Assembly: GCF_043195125.1 (NCBI RefSeq)
Contig: NZ_JBAFWR010000009.1
Source of the DNA: NCEH01 sp043195125
GTDB taxonomy: Bacteria; Pseudomonadota; Alphaproteobacteria; Rhizobiales; Xanthobacteraceae
Reading direction: 5' to 3' (one strand)
Length of the DNA: 64,000 bases
Part shown: piece by piece, positions 8,049 through 16,569 of the stretch
How the letters are laid out: each line of letters opens with the position of its first letter
Position numbering within the stretch: position 1 is the first letter of the stretch
The notes under the pieces: generated by a model
The model's database searches: none
Seen by the model: the letters and a program-made list of their open reading frames with translations, nothing else
Told to the model about the DNA's origin: nothing
Position numbers and translations under genes: made by a program

Positions 8049-8969
8049 TCACGCCTGCGCGCGGCGGTTCTCATAAAGCTTGAGCGCGACGCCCACCGCT
8101 TCCAGCAACGGTGTCGGTATGTCGAACGCGCGGGCGCGCGCGGCGAGGTCGCCGATGATCTGATCGGCTTCCACCGGATTGCCCTGGCTAAGATCGCGAT
8201 ACAGGGACGAGGTCATGGGCGAGCCGTCCGTCGTCAGCTGCGCCTGTGTCCAGGCGAGGAAGGCCGGTCGCGGGTCGAAACCCGCCGCCTGCGCGATGGC
8301 GGTGCATTCGGCGACGATGGCGCGCGCGACAGTTTTACCACCGGCAGCCGCAACCTCGCCGATGCTGCCGCGCAGCAGGCAGGTGGTGGCGCCGAGGCTC
8401 GCGAGGAACACCCACTTCTCCCACATGTCGAGCAGGATGTGATCCGAGAGCTGCGCGTCGAAGCCGGAGCCCTGCATCACGGCGTCGAGGGCTTCGATGC
8501 GCGCCGAGTGGGTGCCGTCGGTTTCGCCATAGGTGAGCTCCTGCAGCGGGCTCATCTGCACGACGCGGCCTTCGTCGTCGATGCGGCCCATGATCTTGCA
8601 GACCCCGCCGAGGAGCCGCTCCGCCCCGAAGCGCGCGGCCAGTAGATCCATGTGCTTCATTCCGTTGAGCACCGGCAGGATCATGGTATCCGGGCCTATG
8701 GCGGGGGCGACGTCGGCGAGCGCGGCTTCCAGGGCGAACGCCTTCACCGAGACCAGAACGAGATCGTACGGCCCGGTGATCTCGTCGGCGGTCACGATGC
8801 CGGGGTGAAGCGTCACGTCGCCGAGGGGGCTGACGATCTCAAGCCCGCGGGCCCTAAGGCGGGCCGCCCGGTTGGGGCGGACGAGGAAGGTCACGTCGCG
8901 TCCCGCCTGAGAGAGGCGACCGCCGAAATAGCCGCCGGTGGAACCGGCACCGACCACGAGAATACGCAT
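8049..8969 (-). CDS. Ketopantoate reductase family NADPH-dependent oxidoreductase
   Basis: A 306-residue soluble protein with an N-terminal Rossmann motif (MRILVVGAGSTGGYFGGRL) and the ApbA/PanE layout: catalytic-lysine region VSVKAF around residue 75, LNGM near residue 104, and the C-terminal helical domain containing WEKWVFLASL. PanE proper reduces ketopantoate to pantoate in pantothenate and CoA synthesis, but many members of this family in Hyphomicrobiales act on other 2-keto acids and no pantothenate gene is nearby, so the substrate is left open. It is transcribed alone on the minus strand, downstream of the MATE exporter gene. Confidence 0.8.
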   Translation of the reverse strand: MRILVVGAGSTGGYFGGRLSQAGRDVTFLVRPNRAARLRARGLEIVSPLGDVTLHPGIVTADEITGPYDLVLVSVKAFALEAALADVAPAIGPDTMILPVLNGMKHMDLLAARFGAERLLGGVCKIMGRIDDEGRVVQMSPLQELTYGETDGTHSARIEALDAVMQGSGFDAQLSDHILLDMWEKWVFLASLGATTCLLRGSIGEVAAAGGKTVARAIVAECTAIAQAAGFDPRPAFLAWTQAQLTTDGSPMTSSLYRDLSQGNPVEADQIIGDLAARARAFDIPTPLLEAVGVALKLYENRRAQA

Positions 8970-9019
8970 CGTTTGCTCCGATAAACCGATCCGAGTCGGT
9001 GGGGGGGTGGAAGACCGCT

Positions 9020-10426
9020 CTAGCGAAACCAGGAGCCGGAGGCGATCGATATGCCGACCACGGTGCCATAGGCAAACAGGCCGAAAGCATAGACCGCGAA
9101 CAACCAGTACAACGAACCGGTGGCGGAAAGCACCAGCGCGCCGCCGGCGGTGGCGATGATCATGCGCAGCAGGCTGGCGAGAAGCGGCCAGCCGAGGCGC
9201 CCGGCGCCCTGGGAGGCGAAATACAGCGTCATGCCCAACCCGAAGAAGCCGAAGAACGGGCCGACGATGCGCAGATACACCGTGCCCACCGCCAGCATTT
9301 CGGGCGTCGCATCGAACAGGCCGAGCCAGGCGGCTGGCCAGATCGCGGCGGCGATGCCCACCGTTTCCGTCAACGCGAAGGCGAAGCCGCCGCCGATCAG
9401 CGCGATGCGGAGCGCCCGCCTGTTCTGCCCCGCGCCGATATTGGTGCCCACCAGCGCCACCAGCGGCCCGCCGAGCCCGAAGGCCAGGGGTGGCAGCAGA
9501 TATTCCAGCCGGGTGCCGGTGCCGAAGCCCGCCACCGCGCCGGGTCCCGCGTGGGCGGCAACAAGAGCCATGGTGACGGCGATCGTCAGGTTCAGCTGGA
9601 TCGTGTTGACCGCCGCCACCGCCCCCACTTTCAGGATATTCCAGGCATAGGGCAGGTGCAGCCGGGTCCAGGCGAAGCGCGCCACGTTGCGCCCGCTGGC
9701 GACGTACCAGGCGAGGATCGCGGTGCCGGCGGCGTAATAAAGCAGCATGGCGATCGCCCCGCCGGCGATGCCGTAGGACGGAATCGGGCCGAATCCGAGG
9801 ATCAGCGCATAAGAGAGCGGCGCCAGCAGCACTGCGCCGCCGCAGATGACGAGGCCCGGCACCAGCATGTTTCCGGTGCCGCGAATGATGCTGGCCAGCG
9901 CATTGAACACCCAGAGCAGGACCATGCCGGCGAACAGGATGTGGGCATAGGTGATGGCCTCATCCAGCGATGCACCGCTGCCGCCGAGCAACGCGAACAG
10001 ATGGTGGCCGAACAGGAGAACGAGCGCGGAAAAGGTGAGGCCGAAGCCTGCATTGATGAGCAGCGCGTGCAGCACAAGGCTGTCGGCTTCCGCCCGCCGC
10101 TGGCCGCCAAGGGCGCGGGCGATGGCGGAGGAAATGCCACCGCCCATTGCACCTTGGGACATGTTCTGCATCAGGACCAGGACCGGCAGCACCAGCGCCA
10201 TGCCGGTGAGGGCATCGACGCCGAGCCGGGCGATGAAAGCCATTTCGATCAGGCCCGTGCTCGATTGGGCGAGCATGACCAGGATATTGGGCCACGCGAG
10301 GCGCAAGAGCAGGGGCACCACCGGGGCGTCCAGAAGGGCCCGAGTGCGGGACGACATGGCGGCTGGTGCGATGGGCTGCGGCTGCGGGGGCGCGGCGCGG
10401 ACCTGATCGGACGGGATATCGAGCAT
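9020..10426 (-). CDS. MATE family multidrug efflux transporter
   Basis: A 468-residue membrane protein with about twelve hydrophobic segments in two similar halves, the MATE pattern. The first helix region reads LLRLAWPNILVMLAQSSTGLIEMAFIARLG, the usual N-terminal signature. Such proteins export cationic drugs or metabolites by sodium or proton antiport. ATG 10426 is preceded by GGAA six bases upstream; the open frame reaches 10735 but would cover the divergent regulator's promoter. The gene diverges from a MarR-type regulator at 10555, whose binding to the shared 128-base spacer probably controls it. Confidence 0.88.
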   Translation of the reverse strand: MLDIPSDQVRAAPPQPQPIAPAAMSSRTRALLDAPVVPLLLRLAWPNILVMLAQSSTGLIEMAFIARLGVDALTGMALVLPVLVLMQNMSQGAMGGGISSAIARALGGQRRAEADSLVLHALLINAGFGLTFSALVLLFGHHLFALLGGSGASLDEAITYAHILFAGMVLLWVFNALASIIRGTGNMLVPGLVICGGAVLLAPLSYALILGFGPIPSYGIAGGAIAMLLYYAAGTAILAWYVASGRNVARFAWTRLHLPYAWNILKVGAVAAVNTIQLNLTIAVTMALVAAHAGPGAVAGFGTGTRLEYLLPPLAFGLGGPLVALVGTNIGAGQNRRALRIALIGGGFAFALTETVGIAAAIWPAAWLGLFDATPEMLAVGTVYLRIVGPFFGFFGLGMTLYFASQGAGRLGWPLLASLLRMIIATAGGALVLSATGSLYWLFAVYAFGLFAYGTVVGISIASGSWFR

Positions 10427-10481
10427 GTCGGGTTCCAATCGGCCGGAAGTCGGTAGAGCCGCGCGATCTTGATTTACGGGT

Positions 10482-10513
10482 ATATGCCCATAAATTTGAA
10501 AATAGAGGCATAT
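10482..10513. promoter_or_regulatory. Inverted repeat, candidate MarR operator
   Basis: In the spacer between the divergent MATE exporter and MarR genes, ATATGCC (10482-10488) and GGCATAT (10507-10513) form a perfect inverted repeat with an 18-base AT-rich centre, and the right arm is part of the palindrome GCATATGC (10508-10515). Local base composition is clearly more AT-rich than the flanks. Position and symmetry fit a MarR-family operator that would govern both genes. Confidence 0.5.
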
Positions 10514-10554
10514 GCGCGTATTCGTCAATTGACGGCCCCGTGAGGAGCAACGGA

Positions 10555-11076
10555 ATGGCAGGGCACAAGGATTTGTCAGCCGAAACCCAGCGCGCGTCCG
10601 ACGTCCCCGCGGTGGGCGCTTATCCCAACGCGGGGCGCTGCAACGGCACGGCTTTGCGCAAGGCCATGCGCCGCGTATCGCAGCTGTACGATTCCGTGCT
10701 GGCGCCGTGTGGTTTGAAGGGCACCCAGCGCTCACTGCTCATCCACATCGCGCGGGCCGGAACGCCGACCATGGGCGAACTTTCCGCTGCCCTGGTGCTC
10801 GATCGTTCCGCGCTGGGACATAATCTCAAGCCGCTGGAGCGCGACGGCCTCGTGGCTCTGGTGCCGGATGTACAGGACAAGCGCAGCCGCCGGGTGGTGC
10901 TGACGCCGCTCGGCAAGGCGAAGCTGGACGCATCCATGGCGCTCTGGGCGCAGGCGCAGGCGCGGTTTGAGGTGGTGTTCGGTCACGACGAGGCGGCGGA
11001 GCTGCGCGCCGCGCTTGAGCGCATCGCCTCGCCGGAATTCGCCGAGGCCTTTTCCGCCAGCGACATCTGCGAATGA
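10555..11076 (+). CDS. MarR family transcriptional regulator
   Basis: A 173-residue winged-helix regulator. The recognition-helix region is ALRKAMRRVSQLYDSVL followed by GELSAALVLDRSALGHNLKPLERDGLV and the wing VQDKRSRRVVLTPLGKAKL, the standard MarR layout. ATG 10555 has a strong GAGGAG ribosome site; the open frame begins further upstream at 10366 but that overlaps the divergent exporter. MarR proteins usually repress a neighbouring efflux or detoxification gene until a small ligand binds, so the MATE exporter next door is the likely target. Confidence 0.85.
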   Translation: MAGHKDLSAETQRASDVPAVGAYPNAGRCNGTALRKAMRRVSQLYDSVLAPCGLKGTQRSLLIHIARAGTPTMGELSAALVLDRSALGHNLKPLERDGLVALVPDVQDKRSRRVVLTPLGKAKLDASMALWAQAQARFEVVFGHDEAAELRAALERIASPEFAEAFSASDICE

Positions 11077-11195
11077 GCATCCGCCCGGTTCGCCCTGACG
11101 TTCAGTCAGTGCGACCGACATGGCAAATTGATTTGACGCCACGGCGCGGCGGTCTTTCTAAGGGGATCGCTCCCGCCTGAATCGAGACTGCTCCC

Positions 11196-12041
11196 ATGAC
11201 GAAAGCCCCCTCCCGGACCTGGCTCATCACCGGCTGCTCCGCCGGCTTCGGCCGCGTGCTCGCGGAGGCCGTGCTGGCGCGCGGCGACCGCGTGATGCTG
11301 ACCGCCCGCGATCCCGCGACGCTTGCAGACCTTGCCGCCCGTTATCCGGACACCGCGCGCGCGGCGAAGCTCGATGTCACGCACCCCGGTGATGCTGCGG
11401 CTGCCGTCGCCGCAACGCAGGCGGCATTCGGCGGGCTCGACGTGCTGGTGAACAATGCCGGCTACGGCATTCTCGGCGCGGTTGAGGAGGCGGCACCGGA
11501 GGAATATCGCGCGCTGTTCGATGTCAATGTGTTCGGCCTCATCGAGACCACGCGTGCCGCCCTACCGCTGATGCGCCAGGGCACGGGCGGGCGCATCGTG
11601 CAGTTCTCTTCCAATCTCGGGCTGCTCTCGCGCGCAGGCTATGGCTATTACAGCGCCACCAAATTCGCCGTCGAGGGCCTCTCGGAGGCGCTGGCGGCCG
11701 AAGTGGAGCCGCTCGGCATTTCGGTGATCCTGGTGGAGCCCGGCACGTTCCGTACGGACTTTCTCGGCCGCTCCATCGCGTTCGCGGCGGACCGGATCGA
11801 CGCCTATGAGGAGACCGTGGGCGCGGTGCGGACGGCGGTTCCCACCCGCGCGGGCGTGCAGCCGGGCGATCCCCGACGCGGGGTGGCGGTCATCCTGCAG
11901 GCGGTGGATGCGGAAAAGCCGCCGTTGCGTCTGGCCCTGGGGCCGGATGCCCATCGCAACATCCGCACCAAGCTCGCCCGCGTGGCGGCCGACCTCGACG
12001 CCTGGGAGGGCGTGGCGGCCGATACGGATTTTCGGGAGTAA
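11196..12041 (+). CDS. Short-chain dehydrogenase/reductase
   Basis: A 281-residue classical SDR. The cofactor motif TGCSAGFG is near residues 12-19, LDV about residue 61, NNAG (VNNAGYG) near residue 90, a serine in FSSNLG, and the catalytic YSATK about residue 151. The long C-terminal extension after the active site (EPGTFRTDFLG, then about 80 residues) is typical of the subgroup annotated as SDR oxidoreductases acting on ketones or steroids. Substrate unknown. It sits downstream of the MarR gene with a 119-base gap. Confidence 0.85.
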   Translation: MTKAPSRTWLITGCSAGFGRVLAEAVLARGDRVMLTARDPATLADLAARYPDTARAAKLDVTHPGDAAAAVAATQAAFGGLDVLVNNAGYGILGAVEEAAPEEYRALFDVNVFGLIETTRAALPLMRQGTGGRIVQFSSNLGLLSRAGYGYYSATKFAVEGLSEALAAEVEPLGISVILVEPGTFRTDFLGRSIAFAADRIDAYEETVGAVRTAVPTRAGVQPGDPRRGVAVILQAVDAEKPPLRLALGPDAHRNIRTKLARVAADLDAWEGVAADTDFRE

Positions 12042-12115
12042 GAAGGAGGCCTGCGGCCCGTCCCCTCCTCGCCTGCGGAGAAGGGGACGGGCCAGCGTGG
12101 TGGATGCGTCGGGGC

Positions 12116-12865
12116 TCAGCCGCGCCCGACGAACGGCATCTTGGTGGCCATGACCGTAATCGTCTGAACGTTCGCGCTCAGCGGCAGGCTCGCCATGTAG
12201 AGCACCGCGTCAGCCACATGCTTGGCATCGATCATCGGCTCCGGCTTCATGGAGCCGTCCGCCTGGATGATGCCGTTCTTGATGCGCTGCGCCATTTCGG
12301 TATCGGCATTGCCGATGTCGATCTGGCCGCAGGCGATGTCATAGGCGCGGCAATCCAGCGAGGTCGATTTCGTGAGCCCGGCGATGGCATGCTTGGTCGA
12401 GGTGTAGGGCGCCGAATTGGGCCGGGGCGTGTGGGCCGAGATCGAGCCGTTGTTGATGATGCGCCCGCCCATGGGGGTCTGCGCTTTCATGATCCGGATC
12501 GCCTGCTGCGTGCACAGGAAGGGCCCGGTGAGGTTGGTATCCACCACCGTCCGCCATTGCTCGTAGGTGAGATCCTCCATGGGAACGCCGGGCGCCCCGG
12601 TGCCGGCATTGTTGAACAGCAGGTCCAGCCGGCCATAGGCTTCCTTCACCGCGGCGAACAAGGCGGCGACGGAGGCGGGGTCGGTCACATCCGTCGGCAC
12701 CACCAGCGCGGGCGCGCCGCCCAGCGAAGAGGCCGTGGCCTCAAGCGCGTCTCGGCGGCGCCCGGCGAGGGCCACGCTGTAGCCTGCGCCCGCAAGGGCT
12801 TGTGCGACGGCGCGGCCGACGCCGGAGCCGGCGCCGGTGACAAGGGCGATCTTGGTGGCGGTCAT
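12116..12865 (-). CDS. Short-chain dehydrogenase/reductase
   Basis: A 249-residue classical SDR with TGAGSGVG (residues 9-16), NNAG near residue 86, a serine in NNGSISAH and the catalytic YTSTK near residue 153. ATG 12865 has GGAGAG seven bases upstream; the frame is open to 12970 but without support for a longer protein. It reduces or oxidises an alcohol/carbonyl substrate with NAD(P); which one cannot be told. It converges on the other SDR gene at 11196-12041. Confidence 0.85.
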   Translation of the reverse strand: MTATKIALVTGAGSGVGRAVAQALAGAGYSVALAGRRRDALEATASSLGGAPALVVPTDVTDPASVAALFAAVKEAYGRLDLLFNNAGTGAPGVPMEDLTYEQWRTVVDTNLTGPFLCTQQAIRIMKAQTPMGGRIINNGSISAHTPRPNSAPYTSTKHAIAGLTKSTSLDCRAYDIACGQIDIGNADTEMAQRIKNGIIQADGSMKPEPMIDAKHVADAVLYMASLPLSANVQTITVMATKMPFVGRG

Positions 12866-13039
12866 GAAGTCTCTCTCCCCGATCTTCTCAAGTCTCTTCC
12901 CGTCGCCTGGAGGTAAGCCCATGGAGCGACGGCGCGCGGACCTTATGCCGCGCAACGAGCAGCCCGCCATGGAAAGCCTAAGCGGGGGGAGATTTCAATC
13001 GTTTTGATTTAGCTGCCGCAGGGGGCGGCGCGCCCGCGC

Positions 13040-14149
13040 TCAATCTGGGGCGCGGGCGGCCAGCACTTCAAAATCGATGTAATGGCCGGCGCGGTCGCGC
13101 TTCGAGGCGAGGTAACGCACGTTCTCCAAAGTCGGGCGGCCGAGCACCCGTTGTTCCGCAACCACGTCCAGGCCCGCTGCCTTCAGCGCCGCAATCTTTT
13201 GCGGATTGTTGGTGATGAGCTGAACCGCCTTCACCCCCAATTGCCGCAGCATCTCGGCGGCAAAATCGAAGCGCCGCTGGTCGAGCCCGAAACCGAGCAC
13301 GGCGTCGGCATCATACGTATCGTAGCCTTCGGACTGCAGCTTGTAGGCGCGCATCTTGTTGGCGATGCCATTGCCGCGCCCTTCCTGATCGAGATACAGC
13401 AGCACCCCGCCGGCTCCACGGGCCATGCGCTGGACCGTGTCGCGCAGCTGGTCACCGCAATCGCACTTCAGGCTGCCGAACAGATCTCCCGTCAGGCACG
13501 CCGAATGCAGGCGGACCGGCACGGTCTGGGAGAGATCCGGCTTGCCCACAATGATCGCAACTTGGTCGCGCAGGCCCTCGCCACCACGAAACACCACGAA
13601 TTCGGTTTCCGGCGCGCCTTCCAATGGCACCGGCGCCCGGCCGACGATGGTGAGGCTGGCGGCCTGGTGAGCGCGGAACGCGGCAATATCGGCGCCATCC
13701 ACCCGCAACACCTGTTCGAGCCCGACGCCGTCATTGGGCGCGAGCACCGCCGCCGGGAGGACGAGCGCGAGGCCGAGAAGATCGAGCGCGGCGAGATCCA
13801 GCGCAGTGGCGGGGGCCACAGGTGCATCGACGCGCGCGTCCACCTTGAGGGTGAGCGCTTCGACGCGTTCCGGATCCATCTGCGGCAAGGCGATCGATCC
13901 GTCCTCGTCGCGCGGGGAGCCGAGGCGCGACAGGCGCGGCCCCGGCAGCACGAGACGCCCGATGCCCCGGACATGGTCGGCGAAGGCGGCGGCTAGCGTC
14001 GCGTCGAAAGCTTCGGCGCCGATCACAAGCGCGCGATCCTCGCCTTGCGACAGCAGCACCGGCCGGCCGGAGCGCAGTTCGGAAATGGCGCGCTCAACAG
14101 CGGTGATACGCGGATCCGCACGACCCAGAATATTCAAACTAGGGGACAT
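13040..14149 (-). CDS. ribA: GTP cyclohydrolase II with degenerate DHBP-synthase-like N-terminal domain
   Basis: A 369-residue protein. The C-terminal ~200 residues are GTP cyclohydrolase II: the zinc site CLTGDLFGSLKCDCGDQL and GGVLLYLDQEGRGNGIANKMRAY are unmistakable. The enzyme opens GTP to diaminohydroxy-pyrimidine ribose phosphate, formate and pyrophosphate. The N-terminal ~165 residues (ERAISELRSGRPVLL..) look like a RibB domain that has lost its acidic DREnEgD motif, a form found in alphaproteobacteria. ATG 14149 has AGAGG six bases upstream. It diverges from a stand-alone RibD reductase gene. Function could be riboflavin supply or a dedicated pathway (see findings). Confidence 0.9.
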   Translation of the reverse strand: MSPSLNILGRADPRITAVERAISELRSGRPVLLSQGEDRALVIGAEAFDATLAAAFADHVRGIGRLVLPGPRLSRLGSPRDEDGSIALPQMDPERVEALTLKVDARVDAPVAPATALDLAALDLLGLALVLPAAVLAPNDGVGLEQVLRVDGADIAAFRAHQAASLTIVGRAPVPLEGAPETEFVVFRGGEGLRDQVAIIVGKPDLSQTVPVRLHSACLTGDLFGSLKCDCGDQLRDTVQRMARGAGGVLLYLDQEGRGNGIANKMRAYKLQSEGYDTYDADAVLGFGLDQRRFDFAAEMLRQLGVKAVQLITNNPQKIAALKAAGLDVVAEQRVLGRPTLENVRYLASKRDRAGHYIDFEVLAARAPD

Positions 14150-14377
14150 TACAGCCTCTTCACCCACTAACATGTGCCACGGCCGCGTTTCTGCAAGCCC
14201 CGTCGTGCATCCTGCGGCGCTCACCTCGCCGCATCCGGCTGGTACGCGCGCACGCTTCTCACACACAAACGGTGCCATCGCCGTTGCGTTCCCAGCCCAC
14301 CCCCGCCCGGCCTAAGGTGCCGTGCGCCGCGCCGGCCCCTGCATCCGGCGCCGCCCGTTTATGCTAAGTCGAGGGCG

Positions 14378-15184
14378 ATGCAGAACTATGACCCATTCCT
14401 GAGCCTGAGCGCGAGTGCACAATGCACGGATCGCTCCCTCGTGATCGGCCAGCTCGGCCAATCGCTGGACGGGCGTATCGCCACGGTTTCAGGCGAATCG
14501 AAATACATCAGCGGCGCGTATGCGCTGGATCATCTGCACCGGCTTCGGGCAAGTGCCGATGCGGTTGTGGTGGGAGTGGGCACGGTTGCCGCCGACGATC
14601 CGCTGCTGAACGTGCGCCGGGTGCCGGGAAAAAATCCGGCCCGCGTCATCATTGATCCGTCCGGCCGGCTGGATCTTTCGGCCCGCTGCCTGGGCGCGGA
14701 CGGGGCCCGCCGCCTGGTGCTGCGCCGCCCCGACGTTAAGGGCACACTTCCCGCCGGTGTGGAGGCGGTGGCGGTGTCCGCCGACGCCGCCGGACGCATG
14801 ACGCCACAAGCGATCCTGGAGGCGCTGCGGGGGCAGGGCCTGTTCCGCATCCTGGTGGAGGGCGGCACGCGCACATTGTCGTCATTTCTGGATGCGGGCT
14901 GCATGGACGGCTTCCATGTGCTGGTGTCTCCGGTCATTCTCGGCTCCGGCCGTGCGGGCCTTGAGCTTGCTCCTATCGCCGCGCTGAAGGATGCGTTGCG
15001 ACCGGCGAGCCGGGTCGAGGTGTTTCCCGACGGCGACGTGCTGTTTGCGTGCGATCTGCGCCTGCCGGCGGCCGGGGGTGCTCGAGTTTCGGAAACCGGC
15101 ACCGGGGATGGCCGCTCCCCCCATGAGGACGGGACGCGCGACCATGAGCGAGCCGCAGGTCATTCCTTATTCTCCGCCGGCTAG
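14378..15184 (+). CDS. RibD C-terminal-type reductase (pyrimidine/pterin reductase, no deaminase domain)
   Basis: A 268-residue protein matching only the reductase half of RibD. Seen are the opening LVIGQLGQSLDGRIAT, RASADAVVVGVGTVAADDPLLNVR, PARVIIDPSGRLD and ILVEGGTRTLSSFLDAG, the DHFR-like NADPH fold. The cytidine-deaminase domain of RibD is missing, so it cannot do both riboflavin steps. Homologues reduce ribosylamino-pyrimidine or related compounds. ATG 14378 has GAGGG immediately upstream; the frame is open from 14174. The last ~35 residues after the fold are low-complexity. Its 3' end overlaps the next gene by 41 bases. Confidence 0.85.
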   Translation: MQNYDPFLSLSASAQCTDRSLVIGQLGQSLDGRIATVSGESKYISGAYALDHLHRLRASADAVVVGVGTVAADDPLLNVRRVPGKNPARVIIDPSGRLDLSARCLGADGARRLVLRRPDVKGTLPAGVEAVAVSADAAGRMTPQAILEALRGQGLFRILVEGGTRTLSSFLDAGCMDGFHVLVSPVILGSGRAGLELAPIAALKDALRPASRVEVFPDGDVLFACDLRLPAAGGARVSETGTGDGRSPHEDGTRDHERAAGHSLFSAG

Positions 15185-15695
15185 GTGGATTCATTGGATC
15201 ACCGCGGCGGCGGTGCTGCTGGTGATTCCGTTCGGCTTCATCATGCTGCGCCTGCCCGACGGGCCCGCGCAGGATCGACTTTTCGATCTCCACCGCTCCA
15301 TCGGCTTCACCATCCTGTGCCTTGCGGTGCTGCGGGTGGCGGTTCGGGTGGTGAAGGGCAAGCCGCCCCGCCCGCCCGGCCTGCCGGATTGGCAATGGGC
15401 GGCCTCCAACGGCGTGCATCACCTGCTTTATGTGCTGATCTTCGTGATGCCGCTTCTCGGCTGGGCGGGCTCGTCCGCCTATGGGTCGGCGGTGAGCGTG
15501 TTCGGCCTGTTCACGCTGCCGGCCATCGCGCCGAAGAATGACGGCCTGTCCGACCTTTTGAACGGCGCCCACCAATATCTCGGCTATTTCACCGCCGCGC
15601 TGGTGACGCTCCACATTCTCGCCGGTCTCTACCACGGCATCGTGCGGCGCGACGGCGTGCTGTCGCGCATGCTGCCGGCGCTCAGCCGGGGCTGA
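15144..15695 (+). CDS. Cytochrome b561 family protein
   Basis: A 183-residue membrane protein with four hydrophobic helices and the b561 histidine pattern: ARWIHWITAAAVLL, LHRSIGFTIL, VHHLLYVLIFVMPLLGW and LHILAGLYHGIVRRDG. It should carry two hemes and pass electrons from quinol outward or to a partner. It starts inside the end of the RibD-like reductase gene, so it is likely co-expressed with it, and its stop overlaps by 14 bases the 3' end of the convergent methyltransferase gene. The tie to the GTP-derived cluster is by position only. An alternative upstream ATG lies at 15123. Confidence 0.87.
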   Translation: MSEPQVIPYSPPARWIHWITAAAVLLVIPFGFIMLRLPDGPAQDRLFDLHRSIGFTILCLAVLRVAVRVVKGKPPRPPGLPDWQWAASNGVHHLLYVLIFVMPLLGWAGSSAYGSAVSVFGLFTLPAIAPKNDGLSDLLNGAHQYLGYFTAALVTLHILAGLYHGIVRRDGVLSRMLPALSRG

Positions 15696-16569
15696 GCGCT
15701 CGGGCCTCGGGCGGCCAGGCGAGCAGATCGGCGTGGCCGATCTCGCATGTCGCGTGCCGGCGCGCGTTCAGCCAGGCGGAGACGGTCTCTTCCGCCAGCA
15801 GCCCGGTCTGCGCCGCCGCGCCGGCCGTGCCCTGCGCCAAAGCGGCGATCAGGGGGCCATGATGCGGGCCGAGGCGCCAGGGGCTGCTCTCCTCCCGCGT
15901 GCCATAGCCCTGCCTCTGAAAGGCTTCGGCGAGCAAGGTGCTGGCCTGCGGCCCGGCGGCCGGGCCGAAGCCCTTGTCGCGCGCCTGATGGGCCTGGAAG
16001 GCGCGGGCGATCTCGCCATCGGCCGCATGGCCGGGATGCCAGGCATCGCGGCCGTCGCAGGTCAGCACCGTGTAGAACAGCGCACCCTGTTGCGCGACCT
16101 GCGCCGCGAACCGGGCGATCCATTCGGCGGAAACCAAGTCGAAGAAAGCGGAGGCGGTGACGAGGTGCGGTTCGCCCGTGCCGATGGCGCCCAGCCCGGC
16201 CGCGAGATCGGCCTCGGCGAAGGAGATGGCGATGTGCCGCCCCTTTCCTTCCAGAACCAGCCGCGACCCGGCGCTTTGCACCGCCATGCCCCGTTCGGCG
16301 CCCCAGGCCGCCAGGGCGGCGCGTGCCTCCTCCAGCAGGGCGGAATCGTGATCCAGGAGACGCCAGCTCTGGCGTGGGCCGAGCAGCGGCGCCGTGGCGC
16401 GCAGATTGGAGCCAGTGCCGGCCCCGAGATCGACGATGCGCTGCTCGCGGTCCGCGCCACCTGCGTGCCGGGCAAGGCGCAGCGCGAGATCCGCGGCGAG
16501 GCCGGCATGGCGCGCGGCCACGTCCGCGGGCTCGCGCAAGGCCAGCCATTGGGCGGAAAATTCAGTCAT
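15682..16569 (-). CDS. Class I SAM-dependent methyltransferase
   Basis: A 295-residue soluble protein with the SAM-binding motif I IVDLGAGTGSN at residues 45-55, an acidic residue ending beta-2 (WRLLDHDSALL) and the DLVTASAFFDL-like region beyond, all as in class I methyltransferases. The acceptor is not evident. Its ATG overlaps the stop of the glycosyltransferase gene (ATGA), making it the last gene of a four-gene minus-strand operon: dehydrogenase, pterin-synthase-like, glycosyltransferase, methyltransferase. The context suggests that it methylates an intermediate or product of that pathway. Confidence 0.82.
   Translation of the reverse strand: MTEFSAQWLALREPADVAARHAGLAADLALRLARHAGGADREQRIVDLGAGTGSNLRATAPLLGPRQSWRLLDHDSALLEEARAALAAWGAERGMAVQSAGSRLVLEGKGRHIAISFAEADLAAGLGAIGTGEPHLVTASAFFDLVSAEWIARFAAQVAQQGALFYTVLTCDGRDAWHPGHAADGEIARAFQAHQARDKGFGPAAGPQASTLLAEAFQRQGYGTREESSPWRLGPHHGPLIAALAQGTAGAAAQTGLLAEETVSAWLNARRHATCEIGHADLLAWPPEARALSPG

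Noticed and set aside
14150..14377. Possible FMN riboswitch before the ribA/RibD-like genes
   Set aside because: None of the conserved FMN-element blocks could be found on either strand in the spacer.
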